DNA of 17,981 nucleotides, taken from NCBI GenBank assembly GCA_012798185.1, contig JAAZNS010000024.1, forward strand, positions 1 through 17,981, read 5' to 3'. Positions 7,986-15,128 of the stretch are shown here, piece by piece (the first letter of the stretch is position 1; every line of letters begins with the position of its first letter). Position numbers and translations under genes: made by a program. The notes under the pieces are model-generated. The model did no database searches. It saw only the letters and a program-made list of their open reading frames with translations, and was not told where the DNA came from. Origin of the DNA: Chloroflexota bacterium (GTDB lineage: Bacteria > Chloroflexota > Anaerolineae > Anaerolineales > UBA4823).

Positions 7986-8930
7986 TTACGGTTTGTAACC
8001 GAAGCAGGCTACAAAATGATCTTCTGCAATTTGAACTAAAGGAGGAGGACTTTTTGCGCATAATTCATTCTTTTCGATTGCGGAGCATCGCTCGTAATAA
8101 ACACATCCTCCAGGTTGCATTGTTCGGTCAATTTTCGCTTCGACATTTTCTTGCCATTTCATATCCAGGCGGGGAACCGACACCATAAGCATTTTGGTAT
8201 ATGGATGAAGCGATTGATAAAATATTTTATCGGTCGCGCCCATTTCCACCACGTTACCGCGATATAGGATAACCGCTTTCTCGCTGATGTAATAACTTAG
8301 TGAGAGGTCATGGGTAATAAAAAGAATCGAGAGTCCTCGGGATTTTAAATCGGCTAATAAATTGAGCACATCAATGCGTGTGGAGGCATCGAGCATACTG
8401 ATGATTTCATCGGCTACAAGAAATTGAATATCCAATAATAAAGCTCGGGCGATTAAAAACCTTTGCAGTTGTCCACCACTGAGCTGGTGGGGGAATTTAT
8501 TCAAAACAATATCTGGGTTTAATCCAACGGTTCTTAACGAATCCTCGACTTTTATATTCCAATCTTTTCCTGAAACATCCGGATAAAATTCGTCATGAAT
8601 GATTCGGAAAACCCGATCGGCTTTAAAGATTGGATTATAAGAACTGAATGGATCTTGAAATACGCCTTGAACTTTTCGATAATAATTTTTTAAACCGTTA
8701 TTTTTTAGTGAGGCGATGTTTTCACCATTGAAGAAAATGTGTCCTGAAGTAACCGATATAAGCCGCAGGATCATTTTACCAATTGTACTTTTACCGCTGC
8801 CGCTTTCACCGATGAGCGAAACGACTTCGCGGTCTTTTATATCAAAACTGACATTGTTTACCGCACAAAGCTCCTTACCTCCAAATGTGCCGATTTTATA
8901 TATTTTCGATACCGAATCTAGCTTAAGCAT
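7986..8930 (-). CDS. ABC importer ATPase, DppF/OppF type
   Basis: A 314-residue nucleotide-binding subunit of a peptide/oligosaccharide importer, acting at the inner face of the membrane. Walker A is GESGSGKS (about 41-48). The Q-loop region is QGVFQDPFSSYNP, the signature is LSGGQLQR, Walker B is FLVADEI, and the H-loop is FITHDLS. A Cys-containing oligopeptide-transporter C-terminal extension follows (GGCVYYERC, then two more Cys). The frame is open further upstream, but ATG 8930 (MLKLDSVSKIYKIG) is chosen because it restores normal family length and overlaps the previous stop by 8 nt, typical of coupled ATPase pairs. The residue after the Walker B Glu is Ile instead of the usual Pro, as in the partner. 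It is the last gene of the five-gene importer unit. Confidence 0.93.
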   Translation of the reverse strand: MLKLDSVSKIYKIGTFGGKELCAVNNVSFDIKDREVVSLIGESGSGKSTIGKMILRLISVTSGHIFFNGENIASLKNNGLKNYYRKVQGVFQDPFSSYNPIFKADRVFRIIHDEFYPDVSGKDWNIKVEDSLRTVGLNPDIVLNKFPHQLSGGQLQRFLIARALLLDIQFLVADEIISMLDASTRIDVLNLLADLKSRGLSILFITHDLSLSYYISEKAVILYRGNVVEMGATDKIFYQSLHPYTKMLMVSVPRLDMKWQENVEAKIDRTMQPGGCVYYERCSAIEKNELCAKSPPPLVQIAEDHFVACFGYKP

Positions 8931-9885
8931 ATGGGGCGCCTTCCTTCCAACAGGCAAGAAAATGCCCTTGCTCAATTTCGACAAATGGCGGCGTTTCCAG
9001 GCACTTTTCGAACGCCAGCGGGCAGCGATCTCGAAATCGGCAGCCAACAGGAGGGTTAAGTAAAAGTGGCGGCGTGCCGGGGATGCCAGTGAGCTTTTTT
9101 TCAGAATGTTTTACACCAACCTTGGGTAAAGAAGAAATGAGCAACTTCGTATATGGATGCAAAGGAGAATGAATAATCGTTTCTTTGGAGGCTTTTTCAG
9201 AGAGCTGACCCGCGTACATGATCATTATGCTGTCGGCAATTTGATAGAGGATCGAAACATCATGGGTGATAAATATCACACTTTTCATGCAGCCGCAGTC
9301 TCTAAATTTAACGATCATCTCAGCAACCGATTTTTGGGTGGAAACATCCAAAGCGGATGTAATTTCATCGGCGATCAGTAAAGACGGATTGAGCAAAGTG
9401 GATAGAACCATCACTATCCTTTGCTTCATCCCTCCTGAGAGTTCGATGGGGTACATATTTAAAACATCATGAGGTAATTTAACTTTATCCAGCCGTTCTT
9501 TGATGACCGATAAAAGCTCTTTATAATTGATTTTTCTGGATTGCAGCAGTTCTGAAATCATTTTACCGATTTTGCGGGTTGGGTTCATGGCGTTCATGGC
9601 ATATTGCGGGATGATCGATATTTTCTTGAATCTGAATTCGTTCATCCGTTCTATATCCCACACTGGTAATTCTTCGCCATCTAAGGCAACCTGCCCTTCG
9701 ATAAATTTCATAGGCGGCGCAAGATAAATCAGGCTATTGCCAAGTGTCGTCTTGCCGCAGCCCGATTCACCTGCCAAACCCATAATCTCACCATCGCCAA
9801 GGTTAAAATTTGCATGTTCCAGCGAATGAACTTCGCCGCGCAGTGTTTGATAATATACCGTGAGATTTTCTACCTGCAAACTCAT
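8923..9885 (-). CDS. ABC importer ATPase, DppD/OppD type
   Basis: A 320-residue ATPase pairing with the downstream DppF-type subunit. Walker A is GESGCGKT (39-46), the Q-loop lies in IIPQYAMNAMNP, the signature is LSGGMKQR, Walker B is LLIADEITSALD, and the H-loop is FITHDVS. The C-terminal extension GCRFRDRCPLAFEKC plus a later Cys is the four-Cys motif of oligopeptide-family ATPases, which binds an Fe-S cluster in some members. The open frame extends to 9957 inside the permease gene, but ATG 9885 (MSLQVENLTVYYQ) lies 4 nt after the permease stop and gives the standard N terminus. Substrate is decided by the binding protein, not by this subunit. Confidence 0.93.
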   Translation of the reverse strand: MSLQVENLTVYYQTLRGEVHSLEHANFNLGDGEIMGLAGESGCGKTTLGNSLIYLAPPMKFIEGQVALDGEELPVWDIERMNEFRFKKISIIPQYAMNAMNPTRKIGKMISELLQSRKINYKELLSVIKERLDKVKLPHDVLNMYPIELSGGMKQRIVMVLSTLLNPSLLIADEITSALDVSTQKSVAEMIVKFRDCGCMKSVIFITHDVSILYQIADSIMIMYAGQLSEKASKETIIHSPLHPYTKLLISSLPKVGVKHSEKKLTGIPGTPPLLLNPPVGCRFRDRCPLAFEKCLETPPFVEIEQGHFLACWKEGAPYA

Positions 9886-9889
9886 CTTG

Positions 9890-10747
9890 TCACATTTCCC
9901 TGAGTTTTGGATTGAAAACTTCGTCCAGCCCAACATTAGTGATATAAAGTGCGCCAACTATTGCAGTAATTGCTAAACCCGGCGGAATAAACCACCACCA
10001 GCTGCCCAGGATTAAAGCACTCCAAAGGACTGCCATATTCATCATTAATCCCAGTGAAATCGTATTGGTCGGTCCAAGCCCGATGAAATCCAATGTTGCC
10101 GCTGTGAGGATAGCACCGCCAAATTGAAGGATGAAAACCAATAACAAGTAAGACATCATATTGGGGGCAATCTCGGAAAAGATGATCTTATACGATTTCA
10201 TTCCGCTTATTCTTGCCATATCCACAAAATCCCTGACGCGTAATGAGAAAGTCTGTGCCCTTACTGCTCTGGCTACCCAAGGCCAGCAAGTGAAGCCGAT
10301 GAACAAGCTTTCGGTTAGAATGCCGCGGACTTTTAGGTATGCGGCAATGATAAGCAGCACTGCCAGAGTGGGGATGACGAGAATGATATTCGTGAGCATA
10401 TTTAGGGTCTCATCAACAATACCGCCCCAATAACCGGCTGTAAATCCGATGAGCAACCCAATTAGCATACCCAAGCCGCCACCAACGATGCCGACGATGA
10501 ATGTAGCTCTAAGTCCATAAACCACTTGTGTAAAAACATCTTCGCCAAAAGTGGTTGTCCCGAGCCAAAATTCTGAAGAAGGGGGAAACGCACCCGAAGT
10601 GACAAAATCATTTGGTTCGTAAGGTGTTAATTGAGGACCAATGATCGTGAGCAATATAAAGAACAGGAGGATCGAAACACCCACTCGTAATTTCGTATTG
10701 CGCAAGGCAAAAAAGAGCATTTCGTGTTTTTGAGATCGAGCAGTCAT
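9890..10747 (-). CDS. ABC importer permease, DppC/OppC type
   Basis: A 285-residue inner-membrane permease. It has the OppC-type N-terminal cytoplasmic stretch followed by a first membrane segment (VGVSILLFFILLTIIGPQL). Next comes a periplasmic loop with FWLGTTTFGEDVFTQVVYGLR, which is the usual H/W-LGTD..G.D..S...G.R block in variant form. Four or more further segments follow, with the EAA-like cytoplasmic loop VDMARISGMKSYKIIFSEIA that docks the ATPases. Its ATG overlaps the preceding permease stop in an ATGA 4-nt junction, so translation is coupled. It heterodimerises with the DppB-type permease. Confidence 0.93.
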   Translation of the reverse strand: MTARSQKHEMLFFALRNTKLRVGVSILLFFILLTIIGPQLTPYEPNDFVTSGAFPPSSEFWLGTTTFGEDVFTQVVYGLRATFIVGIVGGGLGMLIGLLIGFTAGYWGGIVDETLNMLTNIILVIPTLAVLLIIAAYLKVRGILTESLFIGFTCWPWVARAVRAQTFSLRVRDFVDMARISGMKSYKIIFSEIAPNMMSYLLLVFILQFGGAILTAATLDFIGLGPTNTISLGLMMNMAVLWSALILGSWWWFIPPGLAITAIVGALYITNVGLDEVFNPKLREM

Positions 10748-11736
10748 GCGGTCTCTCCTTGCATTCCTGCGCGCATTCTTGGATCGACGAGCAGATAGAC
10801 AATATCAATAATAAAATTCGCGGCTAGAACGCCGATGATGATGAAAAGAAAACATCCCTGAAGGAGGAAATAATCTTCATTGTGAATAGCCTGTAAAATT
10901 AAATATCCAATGCCTGGATAAGCAAATACTACCTCGGTTGCTAAAGCGCCGGCAACGACCTCCCCAAGCTTGAGCGCCAAGCCGGTAATTTGGGGAAGTA
11001 TCGCATTATTGAAGGCATATTTACGGATTAATCTATTTGGCGACCCTAGGGTTTTGAGGTAATGGGAATAATCCGATTCGAGCTCATAAATAATCATATT
11101 CCGCATACCAATTGCCCAGCCGCCTAATTGAACGATGAAAAGCGAAAGGAAGGGTAAAACCCAGTGGGATAATAAGCTCCCGATAAATGCAAAAGATAAA
11201 TTTGGCTTCATTGCAAAGCTGTAACCACCCGCTAATGGGAAAATGCGAAAAACAATACAAAAAGCCCAAGCCAGGATGATGCCAAGCCACATATACGGCG
11301 TGGCAGAAAGAATGTAGCTGAATGGTAAAAGCGTGTTATCGAGCTGTTTGCTGCGGGCAGCAAATGCTCCAAAGTTATTACCGATGATCCAACTTAGCAA
11401 TGTAGAAGGGATTAGGAGAAATAAATCATAGGGAACAGCACCAGCAATCACTTTAGAGACAGGCGTGGGAAACAAGTAGATACTGATACCCAAGTCGCCC
11501 TTGAATAATGACGCCCAAAAATTCAGATATTGTTTCCAGATCGGCTGGTCTAAACCAAAAACCCTGGTATAGTAATCGTACATGGTCTGTACTGCACTGC
11601 CGCGTAACCCGGCGCGGGAAATCAAGATATCAATAGGGTTGCCGGGCATAAACCTGGGAATACACCAATCCAAAGTGACTGCCACAAAAAAAGTGAGCAG
11701 ATAGATGAGCAGTTTTCGCCTGAAATAGCGTCCCAC
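10744..11736 (-). CDS. ABC importer permease, DppB/OppB type
   Basis: A 330-residue permease with the DppB layout. The N-terminal membrane segment is followed by RFMPGNPIDILISRAG. The ...GLDQPIWKQYLNFWASLFKGDLGISI periplasmic block ends in PTPVSKVI, and five more membrane segments and the cytoplasmic EAA-like loop (HYLKTLGSPNRLIRKYAFNN) follow. GTG at 11736 is taken as the start because a GGAGG sits 4 nt upstream and it gives the standard N terminus MGRYFRRKLL. An ATG two bases earlier is in a different, unproductive frame. It lies 79 nt downstream of the binding-protein gene, separated by a strong hairpin that probably lowers permease expression relative to the binding protein. Confidence 0.93.
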   Translation of the reverse strand: MGRYFRRKLLIYLLTFFVAVTLDWCIPRFMPGNPIDILISRAGLRGSAVQTMYDYYTRVFGLDQPIWKQYLNFWASLFKGDLGISIYLFPTPVSKVIAGAVPYDLFLLIPSTLLSWIIGNNFGAFAARSKQLDNTLLPFSYILSATPYMWLGIILAWAFCIVFRIFPLAGGYSFAMKPNLSFAFIGSLLSHWVLPFLSLFIVQLGGWAIGMRNMIIYELESDYSHYLKTLGSPNRLIRKYAFNNAILPQITGLALKLGEVVAGALATEVVFAYPGIGYLILQAIHNEDYFLLQGCFLFIIIGVLAANFIIDIVYLLVDPRMRAGMQGETA

Positions 11737-11763
11737 ATTACCTCCAAATGATCAAGAAAAGGG

Positions 11764-11802
11764 GCTGCCCCTCCTCCGTAATTTGAGGAAAAGAGGGGCA
11801 GC
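11764..11802 (-). terminator. Intercistronic stem-loop between binding-protein and permease genes
   Basis: Perfect 10-bp GC-rich arms GCTGCCCCTC (11764-11773) and GAGGGGCAGC (11793-11802) enclose a 19-nt loop. The hairpin begins 13 nt after the binding-protein stop and, on the minus strand, is followed by CCTTTTCTTG, a weak T-rich tail. This is the classic position for a partial terminator or 3'-end stabiliser that lets the binding protein be made in excess over the membrane subunits. Confidence 0.7.
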
Positions 11803-11815
11803 ATAGAGTATATGA

Positions 11816-13639
11816 TTATGGATTTTCTGCTAGTTTCAGGTCAAGCAGCATCAAACCGGCGGTCATATTCCAGTATCCTCTCCAAGTTGCGTGCAGGTAA
11901 TGGTTATCGCCTTCAGCTGCCGACGGCCAACCGGTCCACACTTTGGTGCTGGTTTGTGCCCATAACCCGTTATACCACAACGGGATGGTAGGCAGGTCGG
12001 TGAGGGTGATTCTTTGCAACTTCGATGTAATGGCTTTGATGCCTTCGTCATCGCCAACTTTCACCTGGTCGAGCTGGTCGACGAGATCAAAGGCTTCCTG
12101 ATTGTCATAACGTCCGTAGTTACCCCATTGGGCTGTCTCGATGGTTTCCAGCGGGTGTTGGAATATCCACATGTAGTATGAGTAAACGGTACTGCTCAAT
12201 TGAGCTTCGTTCCGGATAGACATATCGAGGGTACCCTTGAGCAGGGAGTCAAGCCATCCGCCGTAATCGGGATATTCTGGAGTTACCTTTAAGCCAATTG
12301 CTTCAGCATTACGGGAGATAATCTGAATGGCTGCCATCCAGTCAGTCCAGCCGCTGGGGCAGGTGATCTTCAGGTCGATCTTCGAGCCATCGGGGGCTTC
12401 GAGGAATTTATCGCCATCTACATCTTTGTAGCCGCCATCTGCCAGAATTTGCTTGGCTTTTTCTGGGTCGTATGTCCAGCCTAGTTCTTTGACCAAATCC
12501 TGATCGATATATTTCTCCCAAGAGGGCATCAAGCTTGTCGGATCGGCAGCTTTAACCAGCCCGGCATAATCGTTTTGAACGATATCATCGACATTGATTG
12601 CGTATGCCATTGCTTTGCGGAAGTTAATATCGTTCATAGGCGCTTTCTGCAAATTGAAGATCAACTGTACGGTATTGGCAGGGATCATGTAGGGTGCATC
12701 GGGGTAGTATGTCTTAATACCATAGCCGCCTTTCACCAGAGAAGCTACGCCAGGCAGGAAGTTGTTATCCAGGTCGATGCCGCCTTGCAGAACCAGACCT
12801 AAACCAACATTATTGCTGGGAACGACGATATCGACTATATATTTGGGGGCGGGGGATTTGCCGAAGACTTTGGTTCCCCACCAATTGTCGTTGCGCACCA
12901 GAACGGCGCGGTCCTGATCCATTAATTCAGCCATATACATACCGCTGCCGACTGGATTCTCATTTGCCCCGCCGGTGATATCTTCTGCTGTTCTGCCTTC
13001 CCATAGATGCTTGGGGACGATAGGTACCTGATACATGAAGTAGAAGCCGACTTCCTGATAGGGTGGATTATCTTTGAAATTAAAAACCAGGGTTAGGTCA
13101 TCGACTTTTTCAATGGAATGTAAGGATTTCCACATATTTTGGAAAGCCAAACCCGCTTTATAAGCGCCGTTCGGATCAGCAAGCTCGATGGTGAATTTTA
13201 CATCGTCGGCAGTAAGAGGCTTTCCATCAGTCCAGGTAATGCCATCGCGCAGTTTGACTTGCCAGGTTGTATCATCGATCCACTCGCCCGATTCAGCCAG
13301 CCAGGGAGAGAAGGTATCGGCTAAGGGATCGTAAATGAACAAGGTTTCATAGATCAAGCCAAGTGTTCCGATAGAATAACCTCCCCCATTCCAGGGATTC
13401 CAGTTCGATGGAGGTCCCCACTGAACACCGGTGGTGTAGAGGGTTTCATTGCGCGGGTATGCTTCTGCAGAAGGGGCAGGAGTCGCCTCAACGATAACCT
13501 GCACCTCTTGGGTTTTAATCACCTCTTTTTCTACTTCCACCGTTTGGACGACGACTTGTGGAGTAGGGGTTGCACACCCTGTCAAAGCCAGGCTAAGTAA
13601 TAACATAAAGCTTAGGGCGGTTAAAACGATCTTACGCAT
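11816..13639 (-). CDS. Family 5 solute-binding lipoprotein of the ABC importer, probable oligosaccharide binder
   Basis: A 607-residue extracytoplasmic lipoprotein. The signal peptide is MRKIVLTALSFMLLLSLALT with lipobox LTGC, so Cys22 would be lipidated. A Val/Glu/Thr-rich linker (about 28-55) typical of Chloroflexi binding proteins follows. The body is a family 5 (peptide/nickel/oligosaccharide) binding protein with NPWNGGGYSIGTLGLIYETL, PWLAESGEWIDDTTWQVKLR, DGKPLTADDVKFTIELA and, later, NFRKAMAYAINVDDIV. Aromatic richness and the WNPWNGGG start resemble Thermotoga cello- and manno-oligosaccharide binders of this family more than true peptide binders. The neighbouring phosphorylases support a cellobiose or mannosyl-glucose ligand. 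AAGGAG lies 7 nt before the ATG. A LacI-type operator sits about 110 nt upstream. Family is certain; ligand is inferred. Confidence 0.94.
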   Translation of the reverse strand: MRKIVLTALSFMLLLSLALTGCATPTPQVVVQTVEVEKEVIKTQEVQVIVEATPAPSAEAYPRNETLYTTGVQWGPPSNWNPWNGGGYSIGTLGLIYETLFIYDPLADTFSPWLAESGEWIDDTTWQVKLRDGITWTDGKPLTADDVKFTIELADPNGAYKAGLAFQNMWKSLHSIEKVDDLTLVFNFKDNPPYQEVGFYFMYQVPIVPKHLWEGRTAEDITGGANENPVGSGMYMAELMDQDRAVLVRNDNWWGTKVFGKSPAPKYIVDIVVPSNNVGLGLVLQGGIDLDNNFLPGVASLVKGGYGIKTYYPDAPYMIPANTVQLIFNLQKAPMNDINFRKAMAYAINVDDIVQNDYAGLVKAADPTSLMPSWEKYIDQDLVKELGWTYDPEKAKQILADGGYKDVDGDKFLEAPDGSKIDLKITCPSGWTDWMAAIQIISRNAEAIGLKVTPEYPDYGGWLDSLLKGTLDMSIRNEAQLSSTVYSYYMWIFQHPLETIETAQWGNYGRYDNQEAFDLVDQLDQVKVGDDEGIKAITSKLQRITLTDLPTIPLWYNGLWAQTSTKVWTGWPSAAEGDNHYLHATWRGYWNMTAGLMLLDLKLAENP

Positions 13640-13749
13640 ATTCTTTCTCCTTTTTTAATATACTTGGTTTACCCAAAAAGAATAAGAGTTATACGAAAAA
13701 TGTTGAATTTCCACCTCCTCCTATCAGTTCAATCAAGCGTCCCAGGATA

Positions 13750-13764
13750 TGAGAGCGCTCCCAA
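13750..13764 (-). promoter_or_regulatory. LacI-family operator O1, upstream of the ABC importer operon
   Basis: Plus-strand TGAGAGCGCTCCCAA contains the perfect 8-bp palindrome GAGCGCTC (13753-13760), extended by TG/CA pairs after one mismatch. It shares AGCGCTCYCAAT with the two other sites in the window. A possible -10 (TATCAT on the minus strand, 13769-13764) abuts it, but no matching -35 was found. The 161-nt gap between lacI and the binding-protein gene holds nothing else supported. Confidence 0.75.
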
Positions 13765-13800
13765 TGATAAGTAAAAAAACCAAAATCGATGCATATTCAT

Positions 13801-14823
13801 TTATTTCTTCCTCGATGCTCCACAGGAATTACGGATGATTAATTCTGTATCCATGATGATCCGCCGCGGCGGTTCGATGCCGTTCTCGATTAAATCCAAC
13901 AAAATTTCGACTGCTTTAACCCCAAATTGATATACCGGCTGCCGAATAGTTGTCAGACGCGGTTCGGGAAGCGTTGCCAAGGGCAGGTCATCAAACCCAA
14001 CAAAGGCAATATCTTCAGGGACGCGCAACCCAGCTTCTCGGACAGCCCGCATTGCGCCTATCGCCATAATATCGGATGCGGCAAACACCGCATCGGGCTT
14101 GTGGGGCATCAATTTCTGCATGGCGTAATATCCGCCTGCCTCGGTGAAATCCCCCTCGACGATCAATGATTCATCAATATTTCTACCTCGCTCACTTAAC
14201 GCCTTAATATAACCCTCTTTTCGGTCGATCGAGACTGTTCTGGTAGGCACTCCGGTAATGGTGGCAATGCGCTGGTATCCTAGCCGGATCAGGTGGCTGA
14301 CCGCAGTAAACGCGCCATTGATGTTATCGACATCGATATAACTGACATCTTTGTTATAAAAAGGACGACCGATAATTACCAGAGGAATATGTGATTGGAT
14401 CACTTGTTCGGTTAATTGATCGCCTAATTGATCCGATTGCAGCAGGATTCCATCGAGCAACCCTTTGCGAGATACGCGGGGGAAAATTGTCTCTTCATCT
14501 TCTTTTGTACTGATAAGAAAGAGACCTAATGTGTAATTATATTGATTGCAAGTCTGGGCAATACCTTGGGTAAGCCGGGGGAAATATGGGTCAGCGAAAA
14601 ATGAACTTACACTGCGGGGGAGCACCAATCCCAGCATCCAAGAGCGTTGGGAGGCGAGAGTGCGAGCTGCTGCGTGGGGTTGGTAACCGGTCAGGCGGAT
14701 GACTTCTTTAACTCGTTTACGGACCTCTTCCCGAACGTTGGGATGATCGTTAACCACCCGGGAAACAGTTGAGCGGGAAACACCGGCTTGTTTGGCGATA
14801 TCTTCGAGGGTAAGATTTGACAC
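13801..14823 (-). CDS. LacI-family transcriptional repressor of the disaccharide regulon
   Basis: A 340-residue regulator starting VSNLTLEDIAKQAGVSRSTV. The helix-turn-helix occupies about residues 4-25, and the hinge helix is GYQPHAAARTLASQ (about 48-61). A periplasmic-binding-protein-like effector domain follows, with GLVLPRSVSSFFADPYF, GFDDLPLATLPEPRLTTIRQ and the dimer-domain end ELIIRNSCG. The frame is open to a TTG at 14895. However, that extension would translate the operator and most of the 5' leader, so GTG 14823 with an AGGA upstream is preferred and gives the normal family length. It is flanked by three matching operators, including one at its own promoter, so it is probably autoregulated and controls the ABC operon and GH130. 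The inducer is unknown but is likely an imported disaccharide. Confidence 0.93.
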   Translation of the reverse strand: MSNLTLEDIAKQAGVSRSTVSRVVNDHPNVREEVRKRVKEVIRLTGYQPHAAARTLASQRSWMLGLVLPRSVSSFFADPYFPRLTQGIAQTCNQYNYTLGLFLISTKEDEETIFPRVSRKGLLDGILLQSDQLGDQLTEQVIQSHIPLVIIGRPFYNKDVSYIDVDNINGAFTAVSHLIRLGYQRIATITGVPTRTVSIDRKEGYIKALSERGRNIDESLIVEGDFTEAGGYYAMQKLMPHKPDAVFAASDIMAIGAMRAVREAGLRVPEDIAFVGFDDLPLATLPEPRLTTIRQPVYQFGVKAVEILLDLIENGIEPPRRIIMDTELIIRNSCGASRKK

Positions 14824-14875
14824 GGAGAAATCCTGATCAAGAAGAGACCGAAAGGCAAGGGAAGTGATCTGCCCG

Positions 14876-14899
14876 GATATTGGAAGCGCTCCCAATATC
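14876..14899 (-). promoter_or_regulatory. LacI-family operator O2, at the lacI transcription start
   Basis: A 24-bp near-perfect palindrome centred on AGCGCT (14885-14890): eight outer pairs GATATTGG/CCAATATC match and only the pair 14884/14891 does not. It begins about 9 nt downstream of the lacI -10, so bound repressor would block transcription. It is the most symmetric of the three sites and so probably the tightest. Confidence 0.85.
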
Positions 14900-14907
14900 T
14901 ATTAATC

Positions 14908-14935
14908 ATTATATATGAATTTTTGCTAAAGTCAA
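14908..14935 (-). promoter_or_regulatory. Promoter of lacI
   Basis: On the minus strand, TTGACT (-35, 14935-14930), 16-nt spacer, perfect TATAAT (-10, 14913-14908). The operator palindrome follows directly. The leader to GTG 14823 is about 75-80 nt. Confidence 0.75.
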
Positions 14936-15047
14936 CACCTAAAATGGATATTTCTCTCAATAAATGGCTTAATTATTGGTTATTTCCCACAAAATTATCA
15001 AATAATTGATATATAATTATTATATTATTGGATTTATTTTCTAGTTA

Positions 15048-15064
15048 TAAGAGCGCTCTCAATA
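15048..15064 (+). promoter_or_regulatory. LacI-family operator O3, upstream of the GH130 gene
   Basis: Plus-strand AGAGCGCTCT (15050-15059) is a perfect 10-bp palindrome followed by CAAT, giving the same AGCGCTCYCAAT right half as the other two sites. A TTATAA at 15045-15050 just before it could be the -10, but no good -35 fits. The preceding 14940-15045 is extremely AT-rich. The site lies about 65 nt upstream of the GH130 start. Confidence 0.75.
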
Positions 15065-15128
15065 ATATTCGCGTCATATCTCGTGGTTATTTGCATGATG
15101 GATTTTATTGTATCAGGAGATATATACC

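Noticed and set aside
8931..9047. Upstream extension of the DppF-type ATPase (39 extra residues).
   Set aside because: It reads through the C-terminal coding region of the preceding ATPase in another frame and is Lys/Arg/Trp-rich. ATG 8930 gives the family-standard N terminus.
9886..9957. Upstream extension of the DppD-type ATPase into the permease gene.
   Set aside because: ATG 9885 directly follows the permease stop and starts the conserved MSLQVENLTVYY domain. The extension is an overlap artefact.
11736..11738. ATG at 11738 as start of the DppB-type permease.
   Set aside because: It is in a different frame that gives no permease. GTG 11736 continues the conserved protein.
13655..13714. 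A 19-codon minus-strand ORF (GTG 13714 to TAA) in the leader of the binding-protein gene, preceded by AGGAGGAGG, considered as a leader peptide.
   Set aside because: The ribosome-binding site is only 2-3 nt from the GTG, which is too close. The peptide has no run of regulatory codons, and its end only happens to abut the real ribosome-binding site.
15108..15128. TTG 15108 as start of the GH130 gene.
   Set aside because: AGGAGA at 15115-15120 with 8 nt spacing points to ATG 15129, and the extra seven codons would contain the ribosome-binding site.
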